A stretch of DNA of 6,300 nt from Planctomycetota bacterium. GTDB taxonomy: Bacteria > Planctomycetota > Phycisphaerae > UBA1845. A program made the position numbers and the translations under genes. Below are positions 1 through 5,804 of this stretch, one piece after another (positions within the stretch are counted from its first letter, which is position 1; each line of letters opens with the position of its first letter). The stretch is from positions 1 to 6,300 of the forward strand of contig JADFRH010000151.1 of NCBI GenBank assembly GCA_022561415.1, read 5' to 3'. The notes beneath the pieces are model-generated. The model searched no databases and was not told the DNA's origin. It saw only the letters and a program-made list of their open reading frames with translations.

Positions 1-194
1 TACACCCATTCGTCCATCAGTCGCATCAAAGACACTACGACCCCCCCATCGCGGACGACCATGACTGGCCCGTACTGCGTGGGCGCCTGAAGCGCAAAGG
101 CCCACCACGCCGACAGGACGAACGCCACCACGATCAGCACGGACAGCGTCGTGCCGACGATCAAGACGAACCGGCGCAGGCGACGGGGCTTCAT
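1..194 (-). CDS. Membrane-anchored protein, N-terminal fragment (function unknown)
   Basis: This reading frame is open from an ATG at 194 down to the left edge, giving 64 codons. The N-terminus is strongly basic (MKPRRLRR), followed by an uninterrupted hydrophobic stretch at about residues 9-35 (FVLIVGTTLSVLIVV..FVLSAWWAF). This is either a signal anchor or an uncleaved signal peptide, with the remainder outside the cytoplasm. Residues 36-64 (including QYGPVMVVRDGGVVVSLMRLMDEWV) match no family I recognise. There is no clear Shine-Dalgarno sequence. An in-frame GTG at 239 is an alternative start, but it would put a polar extension before the basic-hydrophobic pattern, so the ATG is preferred. 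The gene is divergent from the Asp-box gene at 650. The coding call is based on the membrane signature and codon pattern; the function is unknown. Confidence 0.6.
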   Translation of the reverse strand, partial: MKPRRLRRFVLIVGTTLSVLIVVAFVLSAWWAFALQAPTQYGPVMVVRDGGVVVSLMRLMDEWV

Positions 195-263
195 GGCGGG
201 ATTGTCGGCGATCGGTTGCGTTATGGCGAGAGAACGCACGGACGGGCTACGTTGTCCGGGCCT

Positions 264-285
264 ACGGGCGTGAAGCACCGCCCGT
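264..285. repeat. Inverted repeat, 7-bp perfect stem
   Basis: ACGGGCG (264-270) pairs with CGCCCGT (279-285) around an 8-base loop. No T-tract follows on either strand, so this is not a classical terminator. It lies about 70 bases upstream of the minus-strand gene start at 194 and could form in that gene's leader or act as an operator. The role is unknown. Confidence 0.4.
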
Positions 286-331
286 GCGCGAATCACAGAA
301 CCGGGAACGGCGGCGCTTCATCCCCTCAAAC

Positions 332-369
332 AAAAAACACACCGCCCCCGGCCAGAATCGGCTGGCCGG
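332..369 (-). terminator. Possible intrinsic terminator or attenuator on the minus strand
   Basis: CCGGCCAG (348-355) and CTGGCCGG (362-369) form an 8-bp perfect stem with a 6-base loop, the strongest hairpin in the window. Read on the minus strand, it is followed after ten bases by six consecutive T (plus-strand A at 332-337). The T-run is farther from the stem than in a textbook intrinsic terminator, so the call is weak. It would lie upstream of the minus-strand gene starting at 194, where it could act as an attenuator or stop antisense transcription. Confidence 0.3.
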
Positions 370-386
370 CGCAACGCTGGAAAGTG

Positions 387-458
387 GTGCACAGGTTGTC
401 GCGCTCGGCTGGCCGGAGAGCGCATTGTACCGCGTCCGCCGTCCGCCGTCCTGTGCAC
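387..458. repeat. Nested inverted repeats (9-bp outer, 6-bp inner stem)
   Basis: GTGCACAGG (387-395) is the exact reverse complement of CCTGTGCAC (450-458), 54 bases apart. The enclosed segment has its own stem, GCGCTC (401-406) with GAGCGC (418-423). The nesting could give a structured RNA or a pair of spaced protein-binding half-sites (TGTGCACA-like). No RNA family is recognised. Confidence 0.35.
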
Positions 459-501
459 ACCCCAAGCGACCGGCGTTGGCGTGTCCGGCTGTCGATCGCG
501 T

Positions 502-528
502 CAGGCGGGCGCAACCGTAGCGCCCCTG
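502..528. repeat. Inverted repeat, bulged 9-bp stem
   Basis: GGGCGC (507-512) pairs with GCGCCC (520-525) around a 7-base loop. CAG (502-504) with CTG (526-528) extends the stem past a two-base bulge. There is no T-tract. It lies about 120 bases before the Asp-box gene start, possibly in its leader. Confidence 0.35.
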
Positions 529-564
529 TGCCCGTATCGCTCCATGCCCGCACTATTTCATTGT

Positions 565-589
565 ATTTTCGCCCGCCCAAGGGCAAAAT
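565..589. repeat. Inverted repeat in the upstream region of the Asp-box gene
   Basis: ATTTT (565-569) and GCCC (571-574) pair with GGGC (581-584) and AAAAT (585-589), leaving one bulged C and a 6-base loop. The T and A tracts are on the wrong sides for an intrinsic terminator on either strand. It overlaps the only AT-rich patch in the intergenic region, where the weak promoter candidate also lies, so it could be an operator or leader hairpin. Confidence 0.35.
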
Positions 590-600
590 GATGGTTGCGT

Positions 601-616
601 TGGGTTGCGAAACCCG
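601..616 (+). repeat. Short hairpin with GNRA-type loop in the leader
   Basis: GGGTT (602-606) and AACCC (611-615) close a GCGA tetraloop, with a U·G pair possible at the base (601/616). GCGA fits the GNRA class of stable RNA tetraloops. The hairpin ends about 20 bases upstream of the Shine-Dalgarno sequence at 637, so it would be in the mRNA leader if transcription starts further upstream. Confidence 0.35.
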
Positions 617-636
617 TTTCCGCGAGCATGGCATAT

Positions 637-642
637 GGAGGG
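637..642 (+). promoter_or_regulatory. Ribosome binding site fixing the Asp-box gene start
   Basis: GGAGGG lies seven bases before the ATG at 650, and a clean signal peptide begins at that ATG. This selects 650 over the in-frame TTG at 605 and ATG at 635, which would add a polar extension ahead of the signal peptide. Confidence 0.75.
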
Positions 643-649
643 TGAGAGC

Positions 650-2200
650 ATGCGCCAGTGGCGAGCCGTCCGATCAACGTTCGTCGTCGTCTCGGCCGTT
701 TGGTGGTGCGCCGTAGCGGCGGCGCAAACGGGTGTCCAAGTCAACACCGACTCGAACGGCCAGAACATCGTCGACGATGCCGCCAACGAGCCGACGCTGG
801 CCATCAGCCCGGTCAATCCGGGCGTCATGGTGATCGGCTGGCGGCAGTTCCCGACCATCAGCTCCGACAGTCGATATGCGGGCTACGCGTACTCGCGTGA
901 CGGCGGCGCCACTTGGATCAACGGCGGGACGCTCGATCCGCCGCCCAACAAGCCGCCCAATTCCGAGCAGACCGACCCGGTGCTGGCCGTGGACGCTGAT
1001 GGCGCCTTTTACTATTGGAGCGAGGTCTTCCGTCCCAACCCGCCGACCAGCCACCACGTCTATCGTTCCGACGACGGCGGGATGACCTGGGACATTCCGA
1101 CACAGGTCCAGGAACCCGCCGTCGCCGGCGACAAGGAATGGATGGTGATCGACCGCACCGGCGGCATGGGCGATGGTCACATCTACGGCGGCTGGTCGAA
1201 GCTCGAGGGAACTGACCATCACGTCTTCGTCCGCTCCACCGACGGTGGGCAAACGTTCTCGGAGCCGGTGCGTATCGCGGACCGCGGCGGACGCCAGTTC
1301 ATGCTCCACTTCGCTGTCGCCCCGCACGGCGAGCTCTACGCCGCCTGGCGCCACTATTCCAGCAACTCCATCTACGTGACCAAATCCACGAACGTCAACG
1401 ATCCGAATGTGACCCCTACGTTTGACGCACTGGGGTCCGGCGGCGTCAACGGCCTCGACGTCAAGATCGATGACGGCAACGACCCCGGATTCATCTCGCT
1501 CAATCCGTCCGGCTTTCATCAGATCTGGCTCGGCGTCAATTATTCGGACACCGACAGCCGCGGCGACGTCTACTGCATGTGGGCCGACGACCGCAACGAC
1601 ACCGCCGACATCTACTTGGCCCGCAGCACCGACGGCGGCTTTACCTGGCAAACCGGAATGCGCGTCAACGACGATCCGGTGGGAAGCGGCGCGGTGCAGT
1701 GGATGGTCGCGATGGACGTCGCGCCCAACGGCCGCATCGACGCGGCCTGGTACGATACCCGCGACGACCCGCAGCACGAGCTCTCGGCACTCTACTACAG
1801 CTTCTCGACCGACGGTGGCTTGAGCTGGTCGCCGAACGAACGGCTCAGCGACGCCTTCGACACCACGGTCGGCTTCCCAGTGCAGCAGAAAATCGGCGAT
1901 TACACCCAGATCATCTCGCTGGACGGCTCGGTGAACATCGCGTATGCGGCCACGTTCAACGGCGAGCAGGACGTCTGGTTTATGCGCGTGATGCACCTCT
2001 TCAAGGGCGATCTGAACTGCGACGGGGCGTTCAACGGTGCCGACATCGACCCCTTCTTCCTCGCGCTCGGCGACCCGGCGGCCTACGCGGCGCAGTTTCC
2101 GAACTGCAACATCCTCAACGGCGACATGAACGGCGACGGCCGGCTCGACGGCGCCGACATCGACCCGTTCTTCGCGTGCCTCGGCGGGAACTGTCCTTGA
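650..2200 (+). CDS. Secreted Asp-box (BNR/sialidase-fold) protein with dockerin-like C-terminal tail
   Basis: A 516-residue secreted protein. Residues 1-25 form a signal peptide (basic start, hydrophobic FVVVSAVWWCAVAAA, cleavage likely before Gln26). The body carries five Asp-box motifs, S-x-D-G-G-x-[TS]-[WF], at 82-89, 140-147, 196-203, 326-333 and 386-393. These mark blade turns of a sialidase-type beta-propeller. Asp boxes alone do not show enzymatic activity, and I could not assign the sialidase arginine triad, so a glycan-binding or structural role is as likely as hydrolysis. The tail has two EF-hand-like loops (D454-L-N-C-D-G, D492-M-N-G-D-G), each ending in DIDPFF, as in dockerin type I repeats. 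This suggests calcium binding and attachment or sorting at the cell surface. The fold call is firm; the substrate is unknown. Confidence 0.88.
   Translation: MRQWRAVRSTFVVVSAVWWCAVAAAQTGVQVNTDSNGQNIVDDAANEPTLAISPVNPGVMVIGWRQFPTISSDSRYAGYAYSRDGGATWINGGTLDPPPNKPPNSEQTDPVLAVDADGAFYYWSEVFRPNPPTSHHVYRSDDGGMTWDIPTQVQEPAVAGDKEWMVIDRTGGMGDGHIYGGWSKLEGTDHHVFVRSTDGGQTFSEPVRIADRGGRQFMLHFAVAPHGELYAAWRHYSSNSIYVTKSTNVNDPNVTPTFDALGSGGVNGLDVKIDDGNDPGFISLNPSGFHQIWLGVNYSDTDSRGDVYCMWADDRNDTADIYLARSTDGGFTWQTGMRVNDDPVGSGAVQWMVAMDVAPNGRIDAAWYDTRDDPQHELSALYYSFSTDGGLSWSPNERLSDAFDTTVGFPVQQKIGDYTQIISLDGSVNIAYAATFNGEQDVWFMRVMHLFKGDLNCDGAFNGADIDPFFLALGDPAAYAAQFPNCNILNGDMNGDGRLDGADIDPFFACLGGNCP
2006..2197 (+). repeat. 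Dockerin-like tail module, copy 1
   Basis: This encodes residues 453-516 of the Asp-box protein: two calcium-loop motifs (D-x-N-x-D-G-x-x-[ND]-x-x-D) followed by DIDPFF. Cysteines 457, 486, 510 and 515 are spaced 29, 24 and 5 residues apart, almost as in copy 2. Bases 2153-2187 are identical to 3440-3474 (35 bases), over DIDPFFACLGG. Confidence 0.85.
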
Positions 2201-2248
2201 GGCCAAGGCGAGTTCGACGCCGGCGGAGTCGGCCGGTAGCCTGACCGG
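2195..2248 (+). terminator. Two weak hairpins after the Asp-box gene
   Basis: CCTTG (2195-2199) with CAAGG (2204-2208) spans the stop codon, and CCGGT (2233-2237) with ACCGG (2244-2248) follows. Each stem is only five pairs and neither is followed by a T-run. At most they are weak transcription-end or mRNA-stabilising structures. Confidence 0.2.
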
Positions 2249-2283
2249 GTACACGCTGCCCGAGGCCCCGGAGGATTCCGCCC

Positions 2284-2733
2284 ATGAAACGAATCAGGCC
2301 CGCGATGCTCCTAACCTGCCTGCTGGCCCTGTTGTGTGCCGGTTGGGGCTACGAGGGGCACCGGATCGTCGGCGCGATCGCCTGGAGCTACCTGACGCCC
2401 GAGGCCAAGGCCGCCGTCGCGAAGCTGCTCGAGAGCGAGGGTGACGGGTCGCTGTCCGCCGCGTCGACCTGGGCCGATCGGATCAAGAGCGACCGCAAAT
2501 GGGATTGGGCCAAAACGCTGCACCAAACGAACGTCCAGCCTGCTATACTGGGGCGGTGGGCTACAACCAATTTAGAGGCTTACAATGAGCGGGAAGAAGC
2601 GAACAAACAGTGTGGCGTTTTTCTTGGCGCTCTCGGTCGGTCTGATCGGCGGAAGTCGTTCCGACGCGGCCCTGCTCTACAACGTCGACTTCGGCACGCC
2701 GCCGCACAGGCTGGGCCAAGCGCCGGTCATTGA
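2284..2733 (+). pseudogene. S1/P1-type zinc nuclease, truncated after its N-terminal third
   Basis: Residues 1-20 are a signal peptide (MKRIRPAMLLTCLLALLCAG). The mature start is Trp21, as in S1/P1 nucleases, whose N-terminal Trp is itself a zinc ligand. Counting from it, Trp1, His6, Asp45 and His60 (W21, H26, D65, H80) fall exactly at the P1 nuclease ligand positions. After TLH (to about 2526) family resemblance ends: His116, Asp120, His126, His149 and Asp153 are missing. The frame stays open to 2733 only by running through the promoter and first 49 codons of the next gene in another frame. The family is about 250-300 residues, so this is a remnant and should not be active. GGAGG at 2270-2274 is an intact ribosome binding site. 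The missing 3' part is not elsewhere in the window. Confidence 0.8.
2541..2549 (+). promoter_or_regulatory. Extended -10 promoter of the second tail-bearing gene
   Basis: TGCTATACT matches an extended -10 element (TG-N-TATACT, five of six to TATAAT), with no good -35 at the usual distance, as is common for this class. Transcription would start near 2556, giving a leader of about 30 bases. It lies immediately after the point where the S1/P1 nuclease homology ends. Confidence 0.5.
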
Positions 2734-3490
2734 CCTGGGCTCCGCCCCGCGCGCGGGTCCGACGATGGTCTCCCATACGCCGCCAATCGTGGTCGCTAAG
2801 CTGGGCGCCTTGGACGCGCAACCAGTCGCATTCGCCGTCGATACCACCGGCTGGCTTTCCCAGTTGGAATTCCGCCTAACGGGCGCACGCGGCTTCCCGA
2901 CTAGCTATCCGGCTTATTTCGTCGAGTTCGACGTGCTGGTCGCCTTCGTCGACGAGCCGAACACTCACTTTACGGTGTTCTTTGACGCGCCAACTGTTCG
3001 CCCGATCCGATTCCTCGCGAATAGGTCGATCCATGCCGAAGTGAGCGGTGTGGGCGGCTACTCGGTACGGATAGGAACGTACGAATTGGGCGTGCCCGTC
3101 GCCGTAGCGGTCGGCGTTGATCTCGCTCGTCAACGATGGATCATCTGGCTCGACGGGGTGCTCGCATTTTCCGGGGCCTTTCCACTCGAGGCGGGCGCCG
3201 AGTTGCGCTCGATCCGTACCAGTCTTACGGACTTCGAACCCTACGGCGCCCTCGCTGCGATCGACAATGTGTGGGTCGTCGGCGGCCAGCACGGCGACCT
3301 GAATTGTGACGGCGCGTTCAACGGCGGCGACATCGATCCGTTCTTCTTTGCGCTGGGCGACCCGGCGGGGTATGGTGCCGCGTTTCCAGAGTGCAGCCTG
3401 AGCTTCGCCGACATGAGCGGCGACGGACTCGTTAACGGAGCCGACATCGACCCGTTCTTCGCGTGCCTCGGCGGCGGCGCGTGTCCGTAG
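2585..3490 (+). CDS. Secreted beta-sandwich-like protein with dockerin-like C-terminal tail (function unknown)
   Basis: A 301-residue protein. AGAGG (2574-2578) sits six bases before the ATG. Residues 1-28 are a signal peptide (KKR, hydrophobic VAFFLALSVGLIGG, cleavage likely at SDA-A). The body (30-232) begins LLYNVDFGTPPHRLGQAPVI and ends AAIDNVWVV. This pattern recalls planctomycete secreted proteins with a concanavalin-like (LamG-type) beta-sandwich, where strands FTVFFDAP and RWIIWLDG alternate with a final DN-V-V strand. No catalytic residues can be assigned; a binding or surface role is inferred. The tail (237-301) matches that of the Asp-box protein, with EF-hand-like loops at D238 and D276 and cysteines 241, 270, 294 and 300. 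The start overlaps the nuclease remnant in a different frame. The next gene converges, 22 bases away. Confidence 0.85.
   Translation: MSGKKRTNSVAFFLALSVGLIGGSRSDAALLYNVDFGTPPHRLGQAPVIDLGSAPRAGPTMVSHTPPIVVAKLGALDAQPVAFAVDTTGWLSQLEFRLTGARGFPTSYPAYFVEFDVLVAFVDEPNTHFTVFFDAPTVRPIRFLANRSIHAEVSGVGGYSVRIGTYELGVPVAVAVGVDLARQRWIIWLDGVLAFSGAFPLEAGAELRSIRTSLTDFEPYGALAAIDNVWVVGGQHGDLNCDGAFNGGDIDPFFFALGDPAGYGAAFPECSLSFADMSGDGLVNGADIDPFFACLGGGACP
3293..3487 (+). repeat. Dockerin-like tail module, copy 2
   Basis: This encodes residues 237-301 of the second secreted protein. Both DIDPFF motifs, both calcium loops (the second with Ser at loop position 3, DMSGDG) and all four cysteines are kept, with spacing of 29, 24 and 6 residues. 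The 35 identical bases (3440-3474) shared with copy 1 contrast with scattered synonymous differences elsewhere in the module. Confidence 0.85.
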
Positions 3491-3518
3491 TAGGCAAGGA
3501 TCGGGTCGCTACTTACGG
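3485..3518. terminator. Candidate bidirectional hairpin between convergent genes
   Basis: CCGTAGTAG (3485-3493) pairs with CTAC-T-TACGG (3509-3518): nine pairs with one bulged T at 3513 and a 15-base loop. The stem contains both stop codons, TAG (3488-3490) on the plus strand and TAA (3513-3515 reversed) on the minus strand. There is no T-run, so if it terminates transcription it does so weakly or with help. The position between two convergent ends is the main support. Confidence 0.35.
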
Positions 3519-4559
3519 TTCTTCGTTGTCCTCCTGGGTCTCCGGCACGTCGCCGCGCCGGAGAAACTCGACCTTGGGCAGGTCCTGCTCAACAATCTCA
3601 GCGAATCGAGTGAAGTCGTCGCCGCTGCTGAGGAAGAACCGCAGGCAGGAGTCCCGCTTCACCGGCTCGACCTTGATATGCTCGCCGATCTTCTCGGTCC
3701 AGAGCGTTTCGTCGCCGTCGAATCGGTGGCCCTGCCAAACATACGCCGCGTTTCGGCGGGCCGCAACCCAAAGCCGCCGCCGGCCCTTAACCTGAAAGTG
3801 CAGGATTCGCTTTCGAAGATAGCTGTCACGGCCGGCCGCCAACTCTCGCTGAAAGAAGTCGGCGACCGCTTCGTTCTTCACGGTCGACAGAGCTTCCTCC
3901 CAATCGGACCACTTCATTTTGCTGGCCCCCTCTCTCCTACTCCCACGACGCCGTACATGCTGAGTAATCTCCGGCGGCGGGTAGATGCAGGTGCAACTGA
4001 GAAACTCGTTTGACCCATCCGTGGAAATCCGCAGGCGATAGCACCGGATGTCCATCGCATACGACTCAGTCAACCACTCGGCCGCGATCAGCACCTCGAA
4101 ATCGAAGTCCTCGGCCATGAGCACGATCCGCTGGGACTGGTTGAGTTCGTCGGTGTCCTCAACGAGAAAACCCTCAACTTCGCTTTCGACATCCTCGGCC
4201 GATCCGCCGGTCAATCGTTGCCGCTCCGCAAGAAACCGGGAGTTCTCCCACTTCGAGACCATCGCGGCGTAGGCGAGACCTTGGAGGAGTTGAAGCTTGT
4301 TGGTGCCGCGTTTCAGCTCGATGACGACTGACGCCCCCTCCTTGTCGATCGCCAGCAAGTCGATGCGGTCGTCCACGAATTCAGCCGGGCGGATCTCCTC
4401 GCCGACAAGCATGAGCTGCTCGCCCATCTCCGCGAAGAAAGCGTCGGGGCTGTTGCGGATCATCCGCTGGAGGTCTTCGCGTTCCTTCCAGCCGACCTCG
4501 GGTAGCGTTGGTTGATCCAGCTTCTGTAGTTCCTTCCTACTACGATCCACGCGGAGCAT
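3513..4559 (-). CDS. PD-(D/E)XK nuclease, NucS/DUF91-like
   Basis: A 348-residue protein and probable DNA endonuclease. The N-terminal half carries a PD-(D/E)XK core: a helix with Glu (REDLQRMIRNSP, about 26-38), then DDRIDLLAID with Asp67, VVIELKRG with Glu81 and Lys83, and the QLLQGLAYAAMV helix with Gln93. This order fits the RecB-like/NucS (DUF91) nucleases. The C-terminal half (about 215-348, MKWSDWEEAL to KVEFLRR) is a separate domain I do not recognise, joined by a basic linker (HVRRRGSRREGASK). The start at 4559 is chosen because GAGGAG (4566-4571) lies six bases upstream; an in-frame ATG at 4586 would add nine residues without such a site. It is the last gene of a minus-strand set, 113 bases after the EVE-domain gene. 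A role in defence is inferred from this neighbourhood. Confidence 0.8.
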   Translation of the reverse strand: MLRVDRSRKELQKLDQPTLPEVGWKEREDLQRMIRNSPDAFFAEMGEQLMLVGEEIRPAEFVDDRIDLLAIDKEGASVVIELKRGTNKLQLLQGLAYAAMVSKWENSRFLAERQRLTGGSAEDVESEVEGFLVEDTDELNQSQRIVLMAEDFDFEVLIAAEWLTESYAMDIRCYRLRISTDGSNEFLSCTCIYPPPEITQHVRRRGSRREGASKMKWSDWEEALSTVKNEAVADFFQRELAAGRDSYLRKRILHFQVKGRRRLWVAARRNAAYVWQGHRFDGDETLWTEKIGEHIKVEPVKRDSCLRFFLSSGDDFTRFAEIVEQDLPKVEFLRRGDVPETQEDNEEP

Positions 4560-4672
4560 TGCGGTCTCCTCGTTTACTGGTTTCATCGCCGAGTGACGAA
4601 CAAGCTACTCCAGCCGACGTGGCCGTGCCTGATTCCACGAGCACGCCCCATCTCTCGATATATGGGAGATCT
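4560..4672 (-). other. Spacer between the EVE-domain and nuclease genes
   Basis: These 113 bases hold no gene. Near the nuclease start is the ribosome binding site GAGGAG (4566-4571, minus strand). CCCAT (4647-4651) can pair with ATGGG (4662-4666) just after the EVE-gene stop, but the stem is only five pairs and has no T-run. No convincing promoter is visible, so cotranscription is the simpler reading. Confidence 0.4.
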
Positions 4673-5752
4673 CTAATCATCACACGCAGCATTTTCGTCA
4701 TCAGCGTCCGTTTCCTCGATCGTCGGCAGTTCACCATGTTCCCCAAACAACCATCTACGGGCAGATCGGATAATTTGCTGAATGCGTCCGGACTGGAATC
4801 GAGGGTACTCATCGAGTAGGTGTAGAAATCTATCGCTCATCTGAATCGCACGATCACGGCTAGCCCGCTTGAGTCCGCCAAGACGATTCACGAGCTCTGC
4901 AAGGTTGGTTCTGGTCTCGCGAAATCTCTCCATGTATCTTGGCCATTTTTCGTACGTGTTAAGCGACAAAGCGATGATCGCAAGGTACACTCCCACCCAT
5001 CCTGCTGAAACTTCGACTCCCAAGAGTAGCGGCGATCGACCTGAAACATATCGCAGTCGTGCAGGCTGATATCGCCATTCGAGCGGATGGGATCTGAGCA
5101 GTTCGTGCAGCCATTCTTCCGCAAGCTCATCGAAGTAAGACAGCACGGCGACGGTGTCGCGTAAGTCGGCGAAGCTGGTCGGAGTACGCTGCAACTTGAT
5201 TGTAAGTCCGAGAGTATGGGCAAGGACGTCGACCAAACGTCGAGCTTCGAGTTCTGACACGACGGGACCAACGACAACGAGTCCGGATGGTACCCTTCGT
5301 TCGCTTGGGCCGGTTTGCGAACTTCTCGCCGCTTCGCGAATCGCGGATGCGATGACCTGCCCGTCGCGATAAAGCATCAATCGTGGTGATCGTCGAACAA
5401 AGTGGCCCCAGTTTTTTCGGACGGGTAGTGGTTCGAGAAAACTCACCCTACCAACGAGAGACTTCACAGAAATGCCGTTGTCGAATGCGAGCACCTCACG
5501 GGGCTCGACAGTGAGGCGGACCGGAAGGTCATCGCTTCCAAAAATCGAGGTCTTGTCGAGATGAGCTTCTTCCCGAACCTCTAAGATCCCAACCCAAATC
5601 TGAAAGCCTTTCACATAGCAGAGCAACACGTCCCCGACCGCGAACTTCCGGGCTTGCGACCAGCCACCACCCTTGAAGGCGGTCGTCCCCTGGTTTGATC
5701 GGCAAAACTCGTCCCATGTCTCTTCCGAGTAGACCTGCAGCCAGTACTTCAT
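4673..5752 (-). CDS. EVE-domain protein with uncharacterised C-terminal half
   Basis: A 359-residue protein. Residues 1-141 fit an EVE domain of the PUA-like superfamily: MKYWLQVYSEETWDEF, then VGDVLLCYVKGFQIWVGILEV (39-59), DKTSIFGSDDLPVRLTVEP (66-84) and NWGHFVRRSPRLM (114-126). EVE domains bind modified DNA bases in an aromatic cage and often occur in restriction genes. Residues 156-359 match nothing I know. They include a beta-rich start (GLVVVGPVVS), a DELAEEWLHELLR helix, a 22-residue stretch with one acidic residue (242-263) that could be a membrane or buried helix, a long charged helical region and an acidic tail. The start is secure: GGGGAGG lies five bases upstream. It is 52 bases behind hsdS, so likely the same operon. 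A modified-DNA sensor is inferred; the effector part is unknown. Confidence 0.75.
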   Translation of the reverse strand: MKYWLQVYSEETWDEFCRSNQGTTAFKGGGWSQARKFAVGDVLLCYVKGFQIWVGILEVREEAHLDKTSIFGSDDLPVRLTVEPREVLAFDNGISVKSLVGRVSFLEPLPVRKNWGHFVRRSPRLMLYRDGQVIASAIREAARSSQTGPSERRVPSGLVVVGPVVSELEARRLVDVLAHTLGLTIKLQRTPTSFADLRDTVAVLSYFDELAEEWLHELLRSHPLEWRYQPARLRYVSGRSPLLLGVEVSAGWVGVYLAIIALSLNTYEKWPRYMERFRETRTNLAELVNRLGGLKRASRDRAIQMSDRFLHLLDEYPRFQSGRIQQIIRSARRWLFGEHGELPTIEETDADDENAACDD

Positions 5753-5757
5753 CGATG

Positions 5758-5764
5758 CCTCCCC
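5758..5764 (-). promoter_or_regulatory. Ribosome binding site of the EVE-domain gene
   Basis: On the minus strand GGGGAGG lies five bases before the ATG at 5752. It lies inside the 52-base gap after hsdS, which has no obvious promoter, supporting separate translation initiation on a shared transcript. Confidence 0.7.
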
Positions 5765-5804
5765 AACGTCGTGCCATTGTCTGCTGGCCCGTCAACCTCT
5801 TGCA

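Larger units (their letters stand above)
195..649. other. Intergenic region between divergent genes, dense in inverted repeats
   Basis: I see no convincing gene here. The open frames are short, arginine-rich products of GC-rich sequence and resemble no family. The region must carry promoters for both flanking genes, but I found no good consensus pair. The best plus-strand candidate is TTGTAT (561-566), a 17-base spacer and CAAAAT (584-589), which is weak. The region holds several perfect or near-perfect inverted repeats, at 264-285, 348-369, 387-458 (enclosing 401-423), 502-528, 565-589 and 601-616, most annotated separately. A 12-base direct repeat, TCGGCTGGCCGG, occurs at 358-369 and 405-416. 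Some hairpins are expected by chance at this GC content. Confidence 0.6.

Noticed and set aside
216..716. Plus-strand open frame of 166 codons in the intergenic region
   Set aside because: The arginine/proline-rich product has no recognisable motif, the frame runs into the Asp-box gene in another frame, and there is no ribosome binding site that favours it.
1579..2244. 221-codon plus-strand frame inside the Asp-box gene
   Set aside because: The arginine-rich translation is a typical frame-shifted shadow; the Asp boxes and tail motifs are in the main frame.
674..2254. A 526-codon open frame on the minus strand opposite the Asp-box gene
   Set aside because: It mirrors the GC-rich codon pattern of the real gene, its translation is a V/A/R/D-rich sequence with no domain, and the plus strand has a signal peptide, five Asp boxes and a ribosome binding site.
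2585..2733. Continuation of the S1/P1 frame as a real C-terminus
   Set aside because: After TLH the translation loses all family character and overlaps the signal peptide of a well-supported gene in another frame; no zinc ligands follow.
4560..4586. Nuclease start at the ATG at 4586
   Set aside because: The GAGGAG site lies downstream of that ATG and at ideal distance from the ATG at 4559, and the extra nine residues add nothing recognisable.
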